In this document: piece after piece, positions 16,890 to 32,819 of the stretch | Layout of the letters: each line of letters begins with the position of its first letter | Numbering within the stretch: position 1 is the stretch's first letter | NCBI RefSeq assembly: GCF_003231275.1 | Contig: NZ_QKVL01000010.1 | Coordinates: forward strand, 107,467 to 171,466 | Source of the DNA: Pseudomonas huaxiensis | GTDB lineage: Bacteria; Pseudomonadota; Gammaproteobacteria; Pseudomonadales; Pseudomonadaceae | Length of the DNA stretch: 64,000 nt | Direction of reading: 5' to 3' | The notes under the pieces: model-generated | Told to the model about the DNA's origin: nothing | What the model saw: the letters and a program-made list of their open reading frames with translations, nothing else | Database searches by the model: none | Position numbers and translations under genes: made by a program

Positions 16890-17663
16890 ATGCGGCGCGT
16901 GGTGTTCAATCAGAAAGGTGGCGTGGGCAAGTCCAGCATCGCCTGCAATCTCGCGGCGGTGAGTGCCAATGAAGGCTATCGGACCCTGCTGATCGACCTG
17001 GATGCCCAGGCCAACTCCACCCAGTACCTTACCGGCCTCACCGGCGAGGACATTCCCATGGGGATTGCCGACTTCTTCAAGCAGACCCTGTCTTCCGGGC
17101 CGTTTGCCAAGAAGAACAAGGTCGATATCTACGAAACGCCGTTCGACAACCTGCACGTGGTTACTGCGACCGCTGAGCTGGCCGACTTGCAGCCCAAGCT
17201 CGAGGCCAAGCACAAGATCAACAAGCTGCGTAAGTTGCTCGATGAACTGGCCGAGGATTACGACCGGATCTACCTGGACACCCCGCCTGCGTTGAACTTC
17301 TATGCGGTGTCCGCGCTGATTGCTGCTGATCGTGTGCTGATTCCTTTCGACTGCGACAGCTTCTCGCGCCAGGCACTGTATGGCCTGTTGGCGGAAATCG
17401 AAGAGCTGAAGGAGGACCACAACGAAGACCTGCAGGTCGAGGGGATAGTGGTCAACCAGTTCCAGTCCCGCGCCAGCCTGCCGCAGCAGATGCTTGAAGA
17501 ACTGCTGGCTGAAGGTTTGCCGGTGCTGCCGGTGTACCTCAACAGCTCGGTGAAGATGCGTGAATCACATCAGGCCAATCTGCCGCTGATTCACCTTGAG
17601 CCGCGGCATAAGCTGACTCAGCAGTTTGTTGAGTTGCATTCTCTGCTTGAAGAGAACGCTTGA
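16890..17663 (+). CDS. orphan ParA/MinD-family P-loop ATPase
   Basis: A 257-residue ATPase of the ParA/Soj family. The deviant Walker A is KGGVGKSS (residues 9-16), Walker A-prime is LLIDLDAQANS and Walker B is IYLDTPPAL. The start has GGAGGT 6 nt upstream. No parB partner, centromere-like repeats or replication genes lie nearby, and the gene stands alone between APE and selO, so it is an orphan. Such proteins position cargo such as chemosensory clusters or polar factors; the cargo here is unknown. It is followed by a REPIN. Confidence 0.85.
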   Translation: MRRVVFNQKGGVGKSSIACNLAAVSANEGYRTLLIDLDAQANSTQYLTGLTGEDIPMGIADFFKQTLSSGPFAKKNKVDIYETPFDNLHVVTATAELADLQPKLEAKHKINKLRKLLDELAEDYDRIYLDTPPALNFYAVSALIAADRVLIPFDCDSFSRQALYGLLAEIEELKEDHNEDLQVEGIVVNQFQSRASLPQQMLEELLAEGLPVLPVYLNSSVKMRESHQANLPLIHLEPRHKLTQQFVELHSLLEENA

Positions 17664-17686
17664 GAGCTGTTTTGTCCGCAAAATCG

Positions 17687-17757
17687 ATCGCGAGCAAGCT
17701 CGCTCCTACAGGATTCTGAAATGGTGTGTGACCTGTAGGAGCGAGCTTGCTCGCGAT
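17687..17757. repeat. REPIN: paired inverted REP sequences
   Basis: A perfect 26-bp inverted repeat (17687-17712 and 17732-17757) around a 19-nt loop, with the core GAGCGAGCTTGCTCGCGA. The same core recurs near 24571, 39175 and 42303. It lies between the convergent parA and selO genes and can fold as a long hairpin in either transcript. It is a Pseudomonas REPIN, presumably mobilised by a RAYT transposase encoded elsewhere. Confidence 0.92.
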
Positions 17758-17775
17758 TTGCGGGCCGCCGAAAGT

Positions 17776-22633
<4,858 letters not shown>

Positions 22634-22673
22634 AGGCAGAGAATTCGTGCAACCAGGCTGGAAAGACTGAAGT

Positions 22674-24416
<1,743 letters not shown>

Positions 24417-24530
24417 AGGCGTTACTCCGGGACATCGCGGGGAAGAGGACCTGTCTGATAAGCAGGTCGCGTGCCAACCGATTCTAACCTGATGAATTGG
24501 CGGGCTGTAAAGCGTTTCCGCAGATGTAGA

Positions 24531-24555
24531 AAAGGCACCTGCGGGAGGTGCCTTT
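24531..24555 (-). terminator. Rho-independent terminator of the betIBA operon
   Basis: Two 10-nt arms, AAAGGCACCT and AGGTGCCTTT, flank a 5-nt loop. Read on the minus strand the stem ends in a run of T, about 90 nt after the betA stop, with a REPIN in between. It could also serve as a weaker stop in the other direction, but no plus-strand gene precedes it. Confidence 0.75.
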
Positions 24556-24570
24556 CATGTGTTGGCCTAA

Positions 24571-24617
24571 TCGCGAGCAAGCTCGCTCCTACACTGTAGG
24601 AGCGAGCTCGCTCGCGA
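24571..24617. repeat. REPIN, almost continuous palindrome
   Basis: Two 23-nt REP arms (24571-24593 and 24595-24617) of the GAGCGAGC/GCTCGCTC type are separated by a single base and differ at one position. Unlike the other REPINs here, it lacks the loop of about 20 nt. It lies between the betA stop and the operon terminator. Confidence 0.88.
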
Positions 24618-24644
24618 AGGCCTGCAAAGCAGGCCCAAATACAC

Positions 24645-26342
24645 TCAACCCTGCTTGAACTCGCGAGCAGGCTTGCCCTTCACCGGTGCGCCATTGGCCA
24701 CATGGTACTTGGCGGTGCTGCGCGGCAATGGCTGACGATTGCGGATCTTGTCGGCGATTTTCTCGGCGATCATGATCGTGGTGGCATTGAGGTTACCGGT
24801 GATGATGATCGGCATGATCGACGCATCGACCACCCGCAGACCTTCCATCCCGTGCACACGCCCCTGGCCGTCTACCACTGCCATCTCGTCGTCGCCCATC
24901 TTGCAGGAGCAGGACGGGTGGAACGCGGTCTCGGCGTGCTCGCGGATGAACTGGTCCAGTTGCTCGTCGGTCTGCACGTGCTCGCCCGGGCTGATTTCGC
25001 GGCCACGGTAAGCGTCCAGTGCCGGCTGGGCCATGATTTCGCGGGTCAGGCGGATGCCGTCGCGGAATTCCTGCCAGTCCTGCTCGGTTGCCATGTAGTT
25101 GAACAGGATGCTCGGGTGCTGGCGCGGATCCTTCGACTTCAACTGGATACGGCCACGGCTCGGCGAACGCATCGAGCCCATGTGCGCCTGGAAGCCATGT
25201 TCCTTCACGCCATTGGAGCCGTTGTAGTTAATCGCCACCGGCAGGAAGTGGTACTGGATGTTCGGCCATTCGAATTCCGGACGGGTACGAATGAAGCCAC
25301 CGGCCTCGAACTGGTTGCTGGCGCCGATACCGGTACCTTTGAACAGCCACTCGGCACCGATGGCCGGCTGGTTCCACCACAGCAGCGACGGGTACAGCGA
25401 AACTGGCTGGGTGCAGGCGTATTGCAGGTACAACTCCAGGTGGTCCTGAAGGTTTTCGCCGACGCCCGGCAGGTCGTGGACCACCGGAATGTCGAAGCTT
25501 TCCAGCAGTGCGCGGGAGCCCACGCCGGAACGTTGCAGCAGTTGCGGCGAGGCGATGGCGCCGGAGCAGACGATGACTTCCTTGCGCGCACGGGCTTCCA
25601 CACGCTCTTCGCTGGCGCCTACCAGGTAGGTCACGCCAACGGCGCGCTTGCCTTCGAACAGCACGCGGTCGCTCAGGGCGTGGGTGACGATGGTCAGGGT
25701 CGAGCGCTTCTTGGCGGTGTCCAGGTAACCGCGGGCGGTGCTGGAGCGGCGGCCGTTCTTGGTCACGCTGCGGTCCATCGGACCGAAGCCTTCTTGCTGG
25801 TAGCCGTTGAGGTCTTCGGTGCGCGGGTAACCGGCCTGTACGCCGGCTTCGACCATGGCGTGGAACAGTGGGTTGTTGCCGGCTTTGGGCGTGGCCACGC
25901 TGACCGGGCCGTCGCCGCCGTGGTAATCGTTCGGGCCGATGTCGCGGGTTTCCGCTTTGCGGAAGTACGGCAGGCAGTCCAGGTAGGTCCAGTCTTCAAG
26001 GCCTGGCAGCTTGGCCCAGCCGTCGAAGTCCAGGGCGTTGCCGCGGATGTAGCACATGCCGTTGATCAGCGAAGAACCACCCAGGCCCTTGCCGCGACCA
26101 CATTCCATGCGGCGGCCGTCCATGTGCGGCTCGGGATCGGTCTCGTAGGCCCAGTTGTAGCGGCGACCTTGCAGCGGGAAGGCCAGCGCGGCCGGCATCT
26201 GGGTGCGGAAGTCGGCGCGGTAGTCCGGGCCGCCGGCTTCCAGCAGCAGGACGGTGACGCCTTCGTCTTCGGTCAGGCGGGTCGCCAGGGTGTTACCGGC
26301 CGAGCCGGCACCGACGATGATGTAGTCGAAAATATGGGACAT
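24645..26342 (-). CDS. betA: choline dehydrogenase BetA
   Basis: A 565-residue FAD-dependent GMC oxidoreductase that oxidises choline to betaine aldehyde at the inner membrane. The FAD motif is GAGSAGN near the N-terminus, followed by [15 protein letters not shown] (GMC signature 1). The C-terminal HPSCSCKMG contains the catalytic histidine. The start at 26342 ([11 protein letters not shown]) agrees with the conserved N-terminus and has AGGGAA upstream, so five residues of the longer frame are dropped. It is the last gene of betIBA, 83 nt after betB. Confidence 0.96.
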   Translation of the reverse strand: MSHIFDYIIVGAGSAGNTLATRLTEDEGVTVLLLEAGGPDYRADFRTQMPAALAFPLQGRRYNWAYETDPEPHMDGRRMECGRGKGLGGSSLINGMCYIRGNALDFDGWAKLPGLEDWTYLDCLPYFRKAETRDIGPNDYHGGDGPVSVATPKAGNNPLFHAMVEAGVQAGYPRTEDLNGYQQEGFGPMDRSVTKNGRRSSTARGYLDTAKKRSTLTIVTHALSDRVLFEGKRAVGVTYLVGASEERVEARARKEVIVCSGAIASPQLLQRSGVGSRALLESFDIPVVHDLPGVGENLQDHLELYLQYACTQPVSLYPSLLWWNQPAIGAEWLFKGTGIGASNQFEAGGFIRTRPEFEWPNIQYHFLPVAINYNGSNGVKEHGFQAHMGSMRSPSRGRIQLKSKDPRQHPSILFNYMATEQDWQEFRDGIRLTREIMAQPALDAYRGREISPGEHVQTDEQLDQFIREHAETAFHPSCSCKMGDDEMAVVDGQGRVHGMEGLRVVDASIMPIIITGNLNATTIMIAEKIADKIRNRQPLPRSTAKYHVANGAPVKGKPAREFKQG

Positions 26343-26383
26343 GTTCAGTTCCCTCATTGGGCAGTAGGCGGGGAGAGCGGGAG

Positions 26384-26409
26384 GCGCCCGGCCAGCAAGG
26401 ACCGGGCGC
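26384..26409 (-). promoter_or_regulatory. intercistronic hairpin between betB and betA
   Basis: Perfect 8-bp GC-rich arms (GCGCCCGG and CCGGGCGC) with a 10-nt loop and no following T-run. It probably modulates RNA stability or partial read-through between betB and betA rather than terminating. Regulation is inferred. Confidence 0.5.
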
Positions 26410-26425
26410 GGCTACAAAAGGGCGC

Positions 26426-27898
26426 TTAGAACACCGAGGTGTAGGAACCCAGCTCGACCTGTACCGACTTGATGCGGGTGTACTGGGCCAGCGAGCTGAC
26501 GCCGTTTTCGCGACCGACGCCGGACTGCTTGTAGCCACCGACCGGCATTTCCGCCGGCGACTCGCCCCAAGCGTTGATCCAGCAGATGCCGGCTTCGAGC
26601 TTGTGGATGATGCGGTGGGCGCGGCTGATGTCGTTGGTGCAGACGCCGGCGGCCAGGCCGTATTCGGTGTCGTTGGCGCGACGGATCACTTCTTCTTCGG
26701 TTTCGTAGCTGAGGATGCTCATGACCGGGCCGAAGATCTCTTCCTTGACGATGGTCATGTCGTCACGGCAGTCGGTGAACACGGTCGGCGCGACGAAGGC
26801 GCCCTTGGCGAATTCGCCGTCGGTCAGGCGCTCGCCGCCACACAGGACGCGGGCACCTTCTTCCTTGCCCTTGGCGATGTAGCCGAGGACGTTTTCCAGG
26901 TGCGCGAAGCTGACCAGCGGACCGAAGTTGGTGTTCTCGTCTTCCGGGTTGCCGACGCGGATGCGGGCGACACGTTCAACGATTTTCGCTTCGAAAGCGG
27001 CCTTCAACGATGCCGGAACGAACACGCGGGTGCCGTTGGTGCAGACCTGACCAGAGCTGTAGAAGTTGGCCATCATGGCGATGTCGGCGGCCTTGTCCAG
27101 GTCGGCGTCGTCGCAAATGATCAGTGGCGATTTGCCGCCCAGTTCCATGGTCACTTCCTTCAGCGAGGAGCTGGAGGCGCTGGCCATGACTTTCTTGCCG
27201 GTGACGGTGCCGCCGGTGAAGGAGACTTTTTCGATGCGCGGGTGCTCGGTCAGCCAGGTGCCGACTTCGCGGCCGCTACCGGTCAGGACGTTGAACACGC
27301 CATCCGGCAGGCCGGCTTCGGTGTAGATCTCGGCCAGTTTCAGGGTGGTCAGCGAGGTGACTTCGCTCGGCTTGAAGATCATCGCGTTACCGGCGGCCAG
27401 GGCCGGGGCGGATTTCCACAGGGCGATCTGGATCGGGTAGTTCCACGCGCCGATGCCGACGGTGACGCCCAGCGGCTCGCGACGGGTGTAGACGAACGAC
27501 GATTCGCGCAGCGGGATCTGCTCGCCTTCGATGGCCGGGACCAGGCCTGCGTAGTATTCCAGCACGTCGGCGCCGGTGACGATGTCGACGTAGCGGGTTT
27601 CCGAGTAGGACTTGCCGGTGTCCAGGGTTTCCAGGGCGGCCAGTTCGTCGTTGCGCTCGCGAAGGATGTCGACGGCGCGGCGCAGGATGCGCGAACGCTG
27701 CATGGCGGTCATCGCAGCCCAGACTTTCTGGCCACGTTCGGCGCTTTCGACGGCGCGCTCGACGTCAGCCTCGGTAGCACGTTGCACATGGGCGAGGACT
27801 TCGCCGTTGGCCGGGTTGATGGCTTCGAAGGTGGCATCGCTGCCAGCGTCGACATAACCACCATCAATGTAGAGTTTTTGCGTTTCGAAACGGGCCAT
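26426..27898 (-). CDS. betB: betaine aldehyde dehydrogenase BetB
   Basis: A 490-residue NAD(P)+-dependent aldehyde dehydrogenase converting betaine aldehyde to glycine betaine. The catalytic Cys286 lies in [11 protein letters not shown] and the general base Glu252 in MELGGKSP. The length and Cys position equal those of P. aeruginosa BADH. It lies 29 nt downstream of betI and upstream of betA in one operon. Its start overlaps no other gene and encodes [16 protein letters not shown], the usual N-terminus. Confidence 0.97.
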   Translation of the reverse strand: MARFETQKLYIDGGYVDAGSDATFEAINPANGEVLAHVQRATEADVERAVESAERGQKVWAAMTAMQRSRILRRAVDILRERNDELAALETLDTGKSYSETRYVDIVTGADVLEYYAGLVPAIEGEQIPLRESSFVYTRREPLGVTVGIGAWNYPIQIALWKSAPALAAGNAMIFKPSEVTSLTTLKLAEIYTEAGLPDGVFNVLTGSGREVGTWLTEHPRIEKVSFTGGTVTGKKVMASASSSSLKEVTMELGGKSPLIICDDADLDKAADIAMMANFYSSGQVCTNGTRVFVPASLKAAFEAKIVERVARIRVGNPEDENTNFGPLVSFAHLENVLGYIAKGKEEGARVLCGGERLTDGEFAKGAFVAPTVFTDCRDDMTIVKEEIFGPVMSILSYETEEEVIRRANDTEYGLAAGVCTNDISRAHRIIHKLEAGICWINAWGESPAEMPVGGYKQSGVGRENGVSSLAQYTRIKSVQVELGSYTSVF

Positions 27899-27927
27899 AG
27901 TGTCCTCGCAAGTGCAATGTGTTTTGG

Positions 27928-28593
27928 CTATCCGGCGGCAACTCCCGACTTCTTCCGGGTCTTGCTGCGCGGGGTTTCAGAGGCCTGGTTCTGTGCGTCC
28001 GGGCTCGTCTGTTTCGCCAGTTGTAGATCCATGTATTCGTAAGCGATTTGTTGCGCCTGGGTGGTGTCGAAGGCGTCTCCGGACAGCGCACCGCGCAGCC
28101 ACAGACCGTCGATCAACGCTGCCAGACCGCGGGCTGCGCTGCGTGCTTCGGGCAGCGGCAACACTCGGCGGAACTGGCTGCACAGGTTGGAATACAGGCG
28201 GTGATCGTTGATCCGCTGCAACCTGTGCAAGGACGGCTGGTGCATGCTGGTGGCCCAGAACGCCAACCAGGTTTTCATTGCCGGGCCATTGACCTGGCTG
28301 GCGTCGAAGTTGCCTTCGATGATCACCTGCAGGTGGGCACGCGGGCTGTCGTCCGTGAGTGCCTGGCGGCGGGCGGCGACGCCCTCGCTCAACACCGTCA
28401 TCAAATATTGCATGGTCGCTGCGATCAGGCCGTTCTTGTCCTGAAAGTAGTGACTGATGATGCCATTCGACACACCGGCCAAACGGGCGATCAGCGCAAT
28501 GCTGGCATCACCCATGCCGACCTGGTCGATAGCCGTGAGTGTGGCTTCGATCAACTGCTGGCGGCGAATGGGTTGCATACCGACCTTGGGCAT
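27928..28593 (-). CDS. betI: TetR-family choline-responsive repressor BetI
   Basis: A 221-residue TetR regulator. The N-terminal helix-turn-helix spans about residues 10-55 ([20 protein letters not shown] then [11 protein letters not shown]), and the C-terminal half binds choline. BetI releases betIBA and betT when choline is present. The start at 28593 ([13 protein letters not shown]) has GAGGAGA upstream and matches the family N-terminus, so 12 residues of the longer frame are discarded. BetI proteins are usually near 197 residues; the extra residues form a C-terminal basic tail containing PRSKTRKK. Its operator lies 71 bp upstream. Confidence 0.94.
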   Translation of the reverse strand: MPKVGMQPIRRQQLIEATLTAIDQVGMGDASIALIARLAGVSNGIISHYFQDKNGLIAATMQYLMTVLSEGVAARRQALTDDSPRAHLQVIIEGNFDASQVNGPAMKTWLAFWATSMHQPSLHRLQRINDHRLYSNLCSQFRRVLPLPEARSAARGLAALIDGLWLRGALSGDAFDTTQAQQIAYEYMDLQLAKQTSPDAQNQASETPRSKTRKKSGVAAG

Positions 28594-29016
28594 CTTGCAA
28601 ATCTCCTCAGGCCTGCGAGCAGACGACAAGCGGCTGACTCGGCGAAGGCCAGTCTATTTTGTTTTGATTGAACGTTCAATCAACAAAGAATAAGCTCTGC
28701 GACAATTTGTGCCATTGACAGGATTTTGAGCCCGTCAGAAGGCGCGAATTGGCACCCCGGAAAGCCGTGGAGCCCCGTAAAACATGGTGTTTCACGCGCA
28801 TAGACGCACCGTTGAACAGCGTTGCCGTCCGGCCAGTGGCCGCGCGGCGCAACCCTCGAGCCGGGGTTTTCAGCCTGTTTTTCAACGCATTCGATTTGGG
28901 ACCACGGTTTTTCAAGGTGCTTTTATAACACCTGACGCAATGGGGCTATTGCACCAATTGCGCGGGTGAACGGGTCGTTTCACTTTTTCTCACGCACCGC
29001 CTGGAGCATCCGTGCA
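28594..29016. other. divergent regulatory region betI / betT
   Basis: This 423-bp gap controls betIBA to the left and betT to the right. It contains the BetI palindrome at 28664-28683 near the betI side, flanked by an AT-rich stretch. The betT side is GC-rich, with no second full palindrome seen. Short open frames here appear fortuitous. Confidence 0.7.
28664..28683. promoter_or_regulatory. BetI operator palindrome
   Basis: A perfect 20-bp palindrome built on TTGAACGTTCAA with outer TTGA/TCAA arms, in the gap between betI and betT. TetR-family BetI proteins bind such sites to repress both divergent units. Position and symmetry make this the probable sole operator, closer to betI than to betT. 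Confidence 0.88.
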
Positions 29017-31020
29017 ATGAGTTCTGCCTCCCTGATAAAGACCCCCGTCGAGAGGGTTCGGGTCAACAGCGTGGTGTTTTTCACCTCCACCCTGCTGATC
29101 CTGTTGTTGACTGCCTTGCTGATCGCAGTTCCGGAAACCGCAGGCCACGTGCTCGGTCAGGCTCAGGCCTGGCTGTCGCGCAGCTTCGGTTGGTATTACA
29201 TGCTGGTGATCGGTGGCTACCTGGTGTTTGTCATCGCCATCGCTTTTTCGTCCTACGGCAAGCTCAAGCTCGGCGGCAAGGATGACAAGCCGGACTTCAG
29301 TTATGGCGCCTGGGCCGGCATGCTGTTTTCCTCCGGCATCGGCATCTCGCTGTTGTACTTCGGTGCTTCCGAGCCGCTGGATCACTACTACAACCCGCCC
29401 GAAGGTGCTTCGGCCAGCCTGCAGTCGGCCCGCGCCGGCCTGCAACTGACCTTCCTGCACTGGGGCCTGCACGGCTGGGCGATCTACGCGCTGGTCGGGT
29501 TGGCCGTGGCCTACTTCGCCTACCGTCACAACCAGCCGCTGGCCCTGCGCTCGGCGCTGTACCCGCTGGTCGGTGAACGTTGGGTCAAGGGTGCCGCCGG
29601 GCATACCGTGGACATCTTCGGCATGTTCGTGACCCTGCTGGGATTGGTGACCAACCTGGGCATCGGCTCGATGCAGGTGTCGTCGGGCCTGGAATACCTG
29701 TTTGGCATGGAACACAGCAACACCAACCTGCTGATCGTCATCCTGGTGATGAGCACGGTGGCGACCATTGCTGCGGTGTCGGGTGTGGAAAACGGCATCC
29801 GCCGCTTGTCCAACCTGAACATCATTCTGTTCAGCGGCCTGCTGCTGTTCGTCCTGCTCAACGGCCCGACCCTGCACCTGCTCAACGGCTTCGTGCAGAA
29901 CATCGGCGACTACCTCAACGGCGTGATTCTCAAGACCTTCGACCTCTACGTCTACGAAGGCGATGCGGCCAAGTCCGAGCGCTGGCTGGGTCTGTGGACC
30001 GTGTTCTATTGGGCCTGGTGGATTTCCTGGGGCCCGTTCGTCGGCATGTTCATCGCCCGGATTTCCCGCGGCCGCACCGTGCGTGAGCTGGTGGCCGGCG
30101 TGCTGCTGATCCCGCTGGGCTTCACCCTGGCGTGGCTGTCGATCTTCGGTAACACCGCGCTGGACCTGGTGATGAACCACGGCGCGGTGGAACTGGGACG
30201 AACGGCGTTGGAGCAGCCGTCAATGTCGATCTACCAACTGCTGGAGCACTTCCCGGCAGCCAAGATCGTCGTGGGCGTCGCCGTGTTCGTCGGCTTCGTG
30301 CTGTTCCTGACCCCCGCCGACTCCGGCGCGGTGATGATGGCCAACCTGTCGTGCAAAGGCGGCAACGTCGACGAAGACGCGCCGCACTGGCTGCGTATCC
30401 TCTGGTCCGCGATCATCACCATCGTCACCGTCGGCCTGCTCTTCGCCGGTAACTTCGAGGCGATGCAGACCATGGTTGTGCTGGCTGGCCTGCCGTTCTC
30501 GGTGGTGCTGGTGGTGTTCATGTTCGGCCTGTACAAGGCCATGAAACAGGACAGCCAGGTCGAGCAGGAACAGGCTGAACTGGCCGCGCGCGGTCGTCGT
30601 GGTTTCAGCGAGCGGCTGAGCCAGCTCGACCTGCAACCGACCCAGGCGATGGTCCAGCGTTTCATGGACAAGCAGGTCAGCCCGGCGCTGAAAGACGCCG
30701 CCGCGCAATTGCAGGGCATGGGCCTGGCAGTGGAAACCCGCGTTGGTCAGTCGCGTTCGTCGATGGGCCTGCGGGTGACCATGGAAGAGGGTAACCCCTT
30801 CGTCTACGAAGTGAGCCTGGATGGTTATCTGGCCGCGCCGAACGAAGCGCCGGCAGAAGGCGAAAGCGAAGTGCGCCAGCGCTTCTACCGTGCCGAGGTC
30901 TATTTGCACAACGGCAGTCAGGAATATGACCTGATGGGCTTCACGCCCGACCAGATCACCCGTGACGTGCTGGACCAGTTCGACAGCCACCGCCAGTTGC
31001 TGGGGCGCGTGTATAGCTGA
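29017..31020 (+). CDS. betT: BCCT-family choline transporter BetT
   Basis: A 667-residue betaine/choline/carnitine transporter with 12 membrane helices and a cytoplasmic C-terminal domain of about 160 residues, the form in which the tail senses osmotic strength. The BCCT signature region is FYWAWWISWGPFVGMFIARISRGRTVREL (only part quoted as key: WAWWISWGPFVG, then RISRGRTVRE). It imports choline with H+ or Na+. Start 29017 (MSSASLIKTPVERVRVN) has GGAG 11 nt upstream and is preferred over the in-frame ATG at 28966. It is divergent from betIBA and followed by a terminator. Confidence 0.94.
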   Translation: MSSASLIKTPVERVRVNSVVFFTSTLLILLLTALLIAVPETAGHVLGQAQAWLSRSFGWYYMLVIGGYLVFVIAIAFSSYGKLKLGGKDDKPDFSYGAWAGMLFSSGIGISLLYFGASEPLDHYYNPPEGASASLQSARAGLQLTFLHWGLHGWAIYALVGLAVAYFAYRHNQPLALRSALYPLVGERWVKGAAGHTVDIFGMFVTLLGLVTNLGIGSMQVSSGLEYLFGMEHSNTNLLIVILVMSTVATIAAVSGVENGIRRLSNLNIILFSGLLLFVLLNGPTLHLLNGFVQNIGDYLNGVILKTFDLYVYEGDAAKSERWLGLWTVFYWAWWISWGPFVGMFIARISRGRTVRELVAGVLLIPLGFTLAWLSIFGNTALDLVMNHGAVELGRTALEQPSMSIYQLLEHFPAAKIVVGVAVFVGFVLFLTPADSGAVMMANLSCKGGNVDEDAPHWLRILWSAIITIVTVGLLFAGNFEAMQTMVVLAGLPFSVVLVVFMFGLYKAMKQDSQVEQEQAELAARGRRGFSERLSQLDLQPTQAMVQRFMDKQVSPALKDAAAQLQGMGLAVETRVGQSRSSMGLRVTMEEGNPFVYEVSLDGYLAAPNEAPAEGESEVRQRFYRAEVYLHNGSQEYDLMGFTPDQITRDVLDQFDSHRQLLGRVYS

Positions 31021-31042
31021 TCGTCGATCGCTGAAATGAAAG

Positions 31043-31076
31043 AAGGGCCTTGCCGGTGACGGTGAGGCCCTTTTTC
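31043..31076 (+). terminator. Rho-independent terminator after betT
   Basis: The arms AAGGGCC (31043-31049) and GGCCCTT (31066-31072), with an inner CCG/CGG pairing, are followed by a T-run at 31071-31075. It starts 22 nt after the betT stop and separates betT from the convergent diguanylate cyclase gene. Confidence 0.85.
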
Positions 31077-31106
31077 ATTCCGGCTTCCAAACCCTGTGCA
31101 TTACCG

Positions 31107-32666
31107 CTACCCCACCACCCGATTGCGCCCGCCCTGCTTGGCTCGATACAGATTCTCGTCTGCTTGCTTGAGCACTTCCGCGGCGCTGTTCGCCTGCGGC
31201 CCGCGACAGCCGACGCCGATGGACAAGGTGATGTGCCCGACCCCGGTCACGGCCGTCGCCTCGATACTGGCGCGGATCCGCTCGGCGATGGCGCAGGCGG
31301 CGGTGACGTTGGTGTCCGGCAGCAGCAGGACGAACTCTTCACCGCCCGCGCGGCAGGCCAGATCGCCGGTGCGCGAGTGCCGGGCGATGATCTCGGCCAC
31401 CTGCTTGAGCGCCACGTCGCCGGCATCGTGGCCGTAGGTGTCGTTGACCCGTTTGAAGAAATCGATATCCAGCTCCAGCGCCGAATAGGCTTGTTGCGAC
31501 TGATCGAGCAAGGCCAGGGCGGCGTCCATCGCGCGGCGGTTGGCGAGGCCGGTCATCGGGTCGCTCTGCGCTTGCTCGTTGAGCCGACCGATCTTGCGGT
31601 GGATAAGACTGACGCTGTCGATCAGAGCCTGGCGGATGGCGGCCGGCTCCTTGTACCAGGCCTTGATGCGGCCCAACTGATCGATGGTCTGTGGTTGCGA
31701 CAGTTGCGTCGCGTTGTCCGCCAGCTGTTGTAGCGGGCGGGTGATCCAGCGGGCACCGAACCAGAGTAGCAACAGTCCGATCACGCTGGCCGGGAGCAGG
31801 TCCAGAAACATGTCGCGCATCAGCCGGCCGAGGGTGGACAGGGCGATGCCCCGCGGTTGTTGCGCGACCACCGCCCAGTCGGCATTGGCGACCGGGGCAT
31901 AGCCCGCGAGCATGGGCACGCCTTTGGAGTTGTTCGCCTCAAGCGTGCCGCTCTCCCCGCGCAGGCCCGCATCCACCGTGGCGCTGCTATCGAGGACTTC
32001 GCCGATGCGGTTGGCGTCGGGATGATGCAGCAGGCGCTGGTGCTTGTCGGCGACGAAGGCGAACGTGCCGTCGTGGTGGAAATGGTTCGAGACGACCGTG
32101 CTTAGTGCGCTGTCTTGCTGGATATACACCGCACCGCCGAGCACGCCGAGAAAGGCGCCGTCTGTGGCGAAAATGGGTTGTGAGATGAACACCATCAGGT
32201 TGCCGTTGGCGGAGGGGTAGGCGTGGCTGACCAGTGGGCGGCGCAGCGCCACGGCCCGCTGCATTTCCTCGGAATCCGGCTTGCTGCCCTCGGCCAGCAG
32301 GTTATCGGGATGGCTGTGCAGCACCGTGCCCCCGGCGTCGGTGATGACGACCGTGTTGAACGCATTGTCCTGGGCTTGCAAGCGTTTGGTTTCCGCGTGC
32401 ATGAGGTGAGGGTTGGCGTAGTCCTCGGCCAGTTGTAGCGCACTGTAATGCAGGTGGGCGTGGGCTGATTTGATAAAGGCGCCGATGCTGGACGCCACCT
32501 TGGCGGCGTAGGCGTGGTTGGCTTCCAGGGTCGCGTGGATGAGGGCGTCACGCTGGACGCCATAGGCCACCACCAGGCTGTTGGCCAGGGTCGCCAGGGC
32601 CGAAAACAGGGCGAAAGCCAGCATCAGACTGCGCAAGTTGAGGAAGTGAAAGGTCCGGCGTTTCAT
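31107..32666 (-). CDS. membrane diguanylate cyclase with dCache sensor
   Basis: A 519-residue sensor enzyme making cyclic di-GMP from two GTP. TM1 is near residues 12-33, a periplasmic dCache-type domain covers about 35-275, TM2 is near 287-305, a HAMP-like linker follows, and the GGDEF domain is about 355-517. The active site is GGEEF (441-445), and the product-inhibition I-site RTGD (432-435) is intact. The start at 32666 (MKRRTFHFLN) is chosen because the frame to 32816 runs into a REP element. It sits inside the quaternary-amine island, so its ligand may be a choline-related compound; that is inference. Confidence 0.9.
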   Translation of the reverse strand: MKRRTFHFLNLRSLMLAFALFSALATLANSLVVAYGVQRDALIHATLEANHAYAAKVASSIGAFIKSAHAHLHYSALQLAEDYANPHLMHAETKRLQAQDNAFNTVVITDAGGTVLHSHPDNLLAEGSKPDSEEMQRAVALRRPLVSHAYPSANGNLMVFISQPIFATDGAFLGVLGGAVYIQQDSALSTVVSNHFHHDGTFAFVADKHQRLLHHPDANRIGEVLDSSATVDAGLRGESGTLEANNSKGVPMLAGYAPVANADWAVVAQQPRGIALSTLGRLMRDMFLDLLPASVIGLLLLWFGARWITRPLQQLADNATQLSQPQTIDQLGRIKAWYKEPAAIRQALIDSVSLIHRKIGRLNEQAQSDPMTGLANRRAMDAALALLDQSQQAYSALELDIDFFKRVNDTYGHDAGDVALKQVAEIIARHSRTGDLACRAGGEEFVLLLPDTNVTAACAIAERIRASIEATAVTGVGHITLSIGVGCRGPQANSAAEVLKQADENLYRAKQGGRNRVVG

Positions 32667-32744
32667 CGCGTGCGGGACGTCCTTGAGGAGGGCACGCGAT
32701 TGAGGATAGGCGGGATTGGCGAATTGTATTGGGACCGCTTTGCG

Positions 32745-32809
32745 GTCCTTCCCGAGCAAGCTCGCTCCCACTAGGGGATGAGCTGCGCTCTGCTTGCTCG
32801 CGAAGGACC
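32745..32809. repeat. degenerate REP pair
   Basis: The outer arms GGTCCTTC and GAAGGACC enclose degraded REP cores (GAGCAAGCTCGCTCCCA and GCTTGCTCGCG). An adjoining short hairpin GGACCGC/GCGGTCC is at 32732-32748. It lies between the cbcV stop and the cyclase start and looks like an eroded REPIN, less conserved than the others. Confidence 0.7.
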
Positions 32810-32819
32810 GGATCAAGGC

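Noticed and set aside
24702..26429. 575-residue plus-strand open frame opposite betA
   Set aside because: Shadow of betA caused by high GC; no recognisable domain, and it ends in the betA/betB gap without gene-like context.
26357..28042. 561-residue plus-strand open frame opposite betB and part of betI
   Set aside because: It crosses two real genes and an intergenic gap antisense; composition is abnormal (Gly/Asp/His-rich).
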